A stretch of DNA of 9,107 nucleotides from assembly GCA_021813225.1 (NCBI GenBank), contig JAKALH010000091.1:1-9107 (forward strand). The letters run 5' to 3'. This DNA is from Chloroflexota bacterium (GTDB lineage Bacteria; Chloroflexota; Anaerolineae; J036; Brachytrichaceae). Below, piece after piece: positions 5,236 to 9,107 of this stretch. The notes beneath the pieces were generated by a model that was not told the DNA's origin, searched no databases, and saw only the letters and a list, made by a program, of their open reading frames with translations. Position 1 is the first letter of the stretch. Every line of letters begins with the position of its first letter. Position numbers and translations under genes: made by a program.

Positions 5236-8200
5236 TTACACTTTGATCAGCTTGACCTTCGTATCGTAGAAGCTCGCACTGCCGCCGATCGGGTCGGTCA
5301 GGCAGGTGGTCTTCGTGCCCTCATCGAGCAGCAGCACCGGATTGGAGCAGAGACCTGCCGATCGGCGCGGGTCGCCCTGAATGGTCTGCCCGTCCACCAG
5401 CACGTCGCGCGCGCCGTACGCCCAGTGACCGTACGACCACGAAACGAGGACGACGCCGGGGCGCACACCCTGGATGACTTTCACGCTGCCCTGCACCGGC
5501 TCGCGCTTCCCGTTGCCCAGGTCGAGCATGCCATCGGGATTCGTGCGCGACGCCAGGCGCACCACATCGCCGTCGCGCACGCCGAGCGCTGCCGCATCCA
5601 GCGGGTTGATGAGCACGTGGTTCGTCGGCAGGACGCCCATGCCGCCCTGGGTCCAGTAGTTGCTGATGGTGCGCGACTGCCCGCCCGTCACCTCTTTATA
5701 CGTGATGATGTGGAACGGCAGGTCCTTGTCATCCACCGCCGCGCCGGTGCTGTTCTGAACTGGCTCGTAATGCGCAACGCCGGTGAATGGCCTGCCGGTG
5801 ATGCTGTCCCTGCCCGTAGCGACCGGCTCGATGTACAGGTTGAGTTGCCGTGCGTAGGGATGGCCGACGAAGTCACCGGCATACCCTTTGGCGAAGGCTT
5901 CGAAACGGCCGCCGCGGTTCAGCACATACACCGTTTTGCGCCACATGGCGTCGCCAACCGCTCCCTTCCATTTGGCCTCGTCGTATACGCCGGGGGGCAG
6001 GTGCGCCCGCGCCTTGCTGAAGAGCGCCAACTCGGCGTCGTCCACATCGGGCACCGCGTCCGCGGCGTCTTTCGCGTCGCCATAGGCGATATTGGCAACG
6101 CCGCGCAGGTAGTAGTCTTCGGGCCGGTTGAAGTTGCCGTGGTCGCCGAAACCTTTCGCGCCGATGCCGGGCAGGCCCAGCGCCTTACCGATGGCGATCA
6201 TCATGGATTCCATCGAGATGGGCATCGGCTCGCCGTCCACAGTGACGATCTCCGGCACGGGCGCCGCAATCGGCTGGCGCACGCGCAGGTTCTTGGTCGG
6301 TTCAGGCGGCGGCGAGCCGATGAATCCCCAGCGTTCGACGTAGGTGATATCCGGGAACAGATAATCGGCATACATCGAGCTTTCCGCAATCACGATGTCG
6401 TCGGCGATGTACAACGGTATCTTGTTTACGTCGGAGAGCATCCTGATCTGCTCTGCGCCGGCGGGCACCGCCAGCGCCGGTGTGCCCATGTGCAGCCACA
6501 GAATCTGCACCGGATACGGGAATTGCGCATACGCCGCCGGAATGACTTCCTGGTACACGTTCGACGTATACGGGTAGAACGGGCGCGGCGCGGGGTACTG
6601 GCTGAACAGCGTGGTCTTCTCATAGACGGCGCCTTCCCGCGTCACCTTGATGCCGAATGGGCCGATCTTGCCGGGGTGATCGCCGCCGAGATCGAACGGC
6701 TTATCCTTGCTGCCGATGGCATTCCACGCGCCGCCGCCCGCGCTCAGCCCGCCCTTCCAGTCCATGTTGCCAATGAGCAGATTCAAGGCGATGAGCGCCT
6801 GCGCGGTGTAGTAACCATTAGTATGCTGGACCGCGCCGCGATAAAACTCGACGCCGGCCTTCTTGCCGTGCGACGTCAACTCGCGGGCGAGATCCGTCAT
6901 CGTCGTGACAGCCACTCCCGCCATCTGCGCCCATATCTCGATGGGCTTCGCGGTCGTCTCATCCTTCAGAAGCTGCAGGCCGCTCTTGACCTTGATCCCT
7001 TGCAGGGTCGTGTCCACCAGCAGGTCGCCCACCACGGCGGTCTTATCGTCGGCGGGGTTCACCAGCGTCGGGGCGCCGTTGACCGCCACGACGAATGGAT
7101 CGAGCGTGAACGATGTCCCGTCCGGGGTGACCCAGGTGGTCACAGCCTTGCCGGCGGCGTTGGTGCCGTCCTTTTTCGTGACCAGTTTCAGGTCGCTGCC
7201 GCGCAGGAGCGCTCCGGCGTGGCCTTTGTCGTCGATCTTCACCAACCAGGTCGCGTTCGTCCACGATTTCTCTCTGGCTGCGAGCGCGGCGGCTTTGTTG
7301 GCGTTGCCCAGGAACTTCGCGTCGTAGCGCTGGTTTTCGATGATCCAGCGCAGCATACCCAGCGCGAGCGGCAGGTCGCCCATCGGCTGCACGGGTATCC
7401 ACCAGCCCTTGGCGGCAGTCTTGGAAAGACGCGGGTCCACGACGGCGATCTTCAGGTTGCGCTCGACCATCGACTTCGTGACCGCTTCGGTCATCGTCGT
7501 TGGCCCGAAGTTCGCCTCGAATGCGCCGGTGCCCCAGAAAATGACAAACTCGGCATTGAGCGTGTCCGGTTTCATGTGGTTGGGGCCGGTCGCCCATTTC
7601 CCATCGGCAAACTGCGCCGTGGTGTAGGTGTAGGCGATGTGGTGCGACTGCTCGCAGATGGTGGTGTGGTCATACCAGTTGACCGAGCCGAATGAATTCA
7701 GCGTGAAGCGCTGCGCGTAGTTGTTGCGTCCCGGCTCAATGCGCCCGGCCAGGAACACAAACTGGTTATTCCTGACGCCCAGGTCGGGGTGGTTGGGGTC
7801 GATCAACAGGTTGAGTTCACTGGCGTGCTTCGTCTTGAAGTCATCCAGCGTCATCTTCTTCGCCGCTACCGCCGCGGCATCCGCGGCGAGGCCCGCAATC
7901 ACTTTGGCGTCTCTTGTCGCCAGCACATCTTTGAAACCGGGGACGACGCGGTCTTCGCCGATATCGGCAAACAGCTTTCCGCCGTTGACGATTTCATTGA
8001 TGGCCTGGTCGAAGGGGATGGTTTTCCACTTATTCGAGCCGCGCGGCCCGGCGCGTTTGAGCACTTTGACGATACGATACGGGTCGTACTGCGTCTGGAT
8101 GGTGGCCTGGCCCTTGGGGCAGAGTTTTCCATCCACCAGCGCGGCGGTGGCCGGCGGCGTCTTGTAGTCGATCGCCGGCAGCATGTTGTTCGGGCTGTAG

Positions 8201-8451
8201 GGATTGCCGTCCACTTTGACGAGCAGCCCGTTCTGGATTTTGCCCTTGATCGTGCATTGCGTGTTGCACTGCAGGCAGACACCGTACAGGATATTTTCCG
8301 GCGCGGCGAGATCGTAAGCGCCGGACGGGGCGGCAGCCGGCCGCACGAGCATCCCGCGGATGCTATTGGTGAAGAGCGCCGTTCCACCCAGGAAGGCGGA
8401 CGCCTTCAGCAAGTTCCGGCGTGTCAGCTTGTTTTCAGGTCTATCACTCAT
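5236..8451 (-). CDS. Tat-exported TtrA-like molybdopterin oxidoreductase, catalytic subunit
   Basis: 1071-residue catalytic subunit of the DMSO-reductase (bis-MGD) superfamily. A twin-arginine signal opens the chain: TRRNLLK (10-16) then a hydrophobic stretch (17-30), so it is exported folded. A [4Fe-4S] site follows, C59-x2-C62-x3-C66 with C111 in LCPKGQ. C266 in DHTTICEQSHH is the likely Mo ligand. Cofactor-binding segments are about 302-370 (FVIFWGTGAFEANF; VVDPRLSKTAAKGWW), and the C-terminal molydopterin-dinucleotide domain runs from LPFHIITYKE through NHVLINPLDAAALGVRDGD. As I remember the family, several stretches match tetrathionate reductase TtrA: LNSFGSVNW, a G-M-L-R-W-I helix before a SWTNATWLV block, ELTSHGKKA, LIGNMDWKGG, PEDYYLRGVANIA and SITGRPFTG. 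The electron acceptor may be tetrathionate, selenate, arsenate or something else. Start: ATG at 8451 has AAGGAG eight bases upstream; the in-frame ATG at 8478 has no such site. An NrfD-type gene precedes it, as in ttrBCA and srdBCA. Confidence 0.9.
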   Translation of the reverse strand: MSDRPENKLTRRNLLKASAFLGGTALFTNSIRGMLVRPAAAPSGAYDLAAPENILYGVCLQCNTQCTIKGKIQNGLLVKVDGNPYSPNNMLPAIDYKTPPATAALVDGKLCPKGQATIQTQYDPYRIVKVLKRAGPRGSNKWKTIPFDQAINEIVNGGKLFADIGEDRVVPGFKDVLATRDAKVIAGLAADAAAVAAKKMTLDDFKTKHASELNLLIDPNHPDLGVRNNQFVFLAGRIEPGRNNYAQRFTLNSFGSVNWYDHTTICEQSHHIAYTYTTAQFADGKWATGPNHMKPDTLNAEFVIFWGTGAFEANFGPTTMTEAVTKSMVERNLKIAVVDPRLSKTAAKGWWIPVQPMGDLPLALGMLRWIIENQRYDAKFLGNANKAAALAAREKSWTNATWLVKIDDKGHAGALLRGSDLKLVTKKDGTNAAGKAVTTWVTPDGTSFTLDPFVVAVNGAPTLVNPADDKTAVVGDLLVDTTLQGIKVKSGLQLLKDETTAKPIEIWAQMAGVAVTTMTDLARELTSHGKKAGVEFYRGAVQHTNGYYTAQALIALNLLIGNMDWKGGLSAGGGAWNAIGSKDKPFDLGGDHPGKIGPFGIKVTREGAVYEKTTLFSQYPAPRPFYPYTSNVYQEVIPAAYAQFPYPVQILWLHMGTPALAVPAGAEQIRMLSDVNKIPLYIADDIVIAESSMYADYLFPDITYVERWGFIGSPPPEPTKNLRVRQPIAAPVPEIVTVDGEPMPISMESMMIAIGKALGLPGIGAKGFGDHGNFNRPEDYYLRGVANIAYGDAKDAADAVPDVDDAELALFSKARAHLPPGVYDEAKWKGAVGDAMWRKTVYVLNRGGRFEAFAKGYAGDFVGHPYARQLNLYIEPVATGRDSITGRPFTGVAHYEPVQNSTGAAVDDKDLPFHIITYKEVTGGQSRTISNYWTQGGMGVLPTNHVLINPLDAAALGVRDGDVVRLASRTNPDGMLDLGNGKREPVQGSVKVIQGVRPGVVLVSWSYGHWAYGARDVLVDGQTIQGDPRRSAGLCSNPVLLLDEGTKTTCLTDPIGGSASFYDTKVKLIKV

Positions 8452-8582
8452 GATTTCATCTCCTTCATGATGACGCAATGTCGCCGGGAAATGCAGAGGC
8501 TTTGAGAAATTCGCGGCGCGCAGTAACTCCGTGCGCCGGCGGATGGGGTCTCCAGTGTTTCTGTCGAGACTCGTGCTTCCAT
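8448..8582 (-). CDS. Small 44-residue ORF bridging the NrfD and reductase genes, unknown function
   Basis: The 130-base gap between the NrfD-type stop and the reductase ATG is fully spanned by one open frame of 44 codons. Its ATG (8582-8580) overlaps the NrfD stop by one base (TAATG), and its TGA (8450-8448) overlaps the reductase ATG by four bases (ATGA). A near-perfect Shine-Dalgarno, AAGGAGG at 8596-8590, lies seven bases before its ATG, inside the last codons of the NrfD-type gene. The peptide starts MEARVSTETLETPSAGARSY and ends HCVIMKEMKS. It is mildly basic, has three cysteines (C21, C30, C36) and shows no membrane helix or family I recognise. The reductase ribosome site is encoded in its codons 40-41. 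It may be a real small protein, a translated coupling leader, or a chance opening in which the strong site is simply a remnant. Translation is plausible; function is unknown. Confidence 0.5.
   Translation of the reverse strand: MEARVSTETLETPSAGARSYCAPRISQSLCISRRHCVIMKEMKS
8460..8465 (-). promoter_or_regulatory. Shine-Dalgarno deciding the reductase start
   Basis: AAGGAG on the minus strand is eight bases before the ATG at 8451 and selects it. The chain then begins MSDRPENKLTRRNLLK, placing the twin-arginine motif ten residues from the start, as usual for Tat signals. The in-frame ATG at 8478 would add nine residues and lacks such a site. Confidence 0.8.
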
Positions 8583-9107
8583 TATGCTACCTCCTTAGGG
8601 GTTTGAACCAGGGGCAGAAGCCGATAGCCCAGGTAAAAGAGACCGATACCCAGCATGAAGACGAACAAAGCCACCTGCCACTCGGTGAGCGATGGGAAGT
8701 AAGAAAAGAGCAGGCGCGGTCCCTGGTACGCCGCCTGCAAGCCGGGGAATGCCGGAGTGATGAGACCTGGAATCACAATGTTAAGACGCACCGCCATGAA
8801 TAACATTGCCACCAGCGCGCCCGCAACACCCAGCCACCAGGGGCGACGCTGTCCCATCACGATGAGCGCAAATGGGATGAGGACGCCCAGGAGAATGTGA
8901 AAGACCCAGAAGACCCACCAGTATGGGCCGAAGAGCACCGTCTGGAAGGTCTGAACCTCGGCGCCGACACCATACCAGACCCGCGCGGATACCTCAGCCC
9001 ATTCGAGCAGCAGATCGAGTGCCAGCAACCCCACCAGAATCCGGCTGAGCAGGGTGATCATCGCGCGCCAGGTCTCATCGCGACGGGGCCACGCGAACAC
9101 AACCACG
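8582..9107 (-). CDS. NrfD/PsrC/TtrC-type membrane subunit, C-terminal part (5' end outside window)
   Basis: Only the last ~174 residues are present. The frame is open to the window edge and its first possible start there (GTG) is very unlikely to be the true one, because NrfD-family proteins are usually 300-400 residues. Four membrane helices are visible in the fragment: about 15-35, 56-84, 89-113 and 142-165. The conserved arginine-containing motif of the NrfD family appears as AVRLNIVIPGL (105-115), with the following YFPSLTEW (136-143). Family members are quinol-interacting membrane anchors that pass electrons through an Fe-S subunit to a periplasmic or extracytoplasmic molybdoenzyme. Its position directly upstream of the TtrA-like gene, same strand, fits TtrC or SrdC in B-C-A operons. 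The gene ends in PKEVA and its final codons contain the AAGGAGG site for the small downstream ORF. Confidence 0.88.
   Translation of the reverse strand, partial: VVVFAWPRRDETWRAMITLLSRILVGLLALDLLLEWAEVSARVWYGVGAEVQTFQTVLFGPYWWVFWVFHILLGVLIPFALIVMGQRRPWWLGVAGALVAMLFMAVRLNIVIPGLITPAFPGLQAAYQGPRLLFSYFPSLTEWQVALFVFMLGIGLFYLGYRLLPLVQTPKEVA

Noticed and set aside
4825..7695. A 956-codon open frame on the plus strand opposite the FmdE-family and reductase genes
   Set aside because: The opposite strand carries clear family motifs over the whole length. The plus-strand product is rich in Arg, His, Gly and Val with no recognisable domain and begins inside another gene. It is a typical antisense shadow in GC-rich DNA.
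8515..8570. Short inverted repeats (GGCGC/GCGCC and GTCTC/GAGAC) between the NrfD-type and reductase genes
   Set aside because: Each is only five pairs with loops of 13 bases; not distinguishable from chance, and the interval is better explained by the 44-codon ORF.

Overview
This is a GC-rich bacterial chromosomal segment. It holds two gene clusters that converge at positions 3536/3537. No rRNA, tRNA, CRISPR array, insertion sequence or phage gene is visible. The host is uncertain. High GC, a UppP-type phosphatase, a TtrA-like molybdoenzyme and an FmdE-family protein fit an anaerobic or facultative bacterium. My best guess is Chloroflexota or a similar environmental lineage, but this is an impression of protein style, not a demonstrated placement.

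Plus-strand half (1-3536). A pair of inverted palindromic repeats (5-75) lies upstream of uppP (145-954), which recycles undecaprenyl pyrophosphate for cell-wall synthesis. After a 107-base gap comes a compact run of three genes with 23-25 base gaps: a xylose-isomerase-like TIM-barrel protein (1062-2057), an NAD-type short-chain dehydrogenase (2083-2895), and mobA, the molybdenum cofactor guanylyltransferase (2919-3536).

Minus-strand half (3537-9107, read right to left). An NrfD/PsrC/TtrC-type membrane subunit runs off the right edge. It is followed by a newly noticed 44-codon ORF, a large Tat-exported TtrA-like molybdopterin oxidoreductase (5236-8451), an FmdE-family protein with a C-terminal zinc ribbon (4532-5173), and moaA, the GTP 3',8-cyclase (3537-4535). 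The order NrfD then catalytic subunit matches the B-C-A order of tetrathionate and selenate reductase operons, so an Fe-S electron-transfer subunit is expected just beyond the right edge.

How the genes work together: MoaA starts molybdopterin synthesis and MobA attaches GMP to make the guanine-dinucleotide cofactor that enzymes of the DMSO-reductase superfamily use. The FmdE-family protein is a plausible metal or cofactor maturation factor. The TtrA-like enzyme, exported by Tat and fed by the NrfD quinol-linked membrane subunit, would be the cofactor's consumer in an anaerobic respiratory chain. Its substrate cannot be read from sequence, because the segment around the presumed Mo-ligating cysteine differs from classical TtrA.

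The most interesting unexplained items are the 44-codon ORF that exactly bridges the NrfD and reductase genes, the hairpin whose loop holds both convergent stop codons of mobA and moaA, the intercistronic hairpin abutting the fmdE ribosome binding site, and the paired palindromes upstream of uppP.
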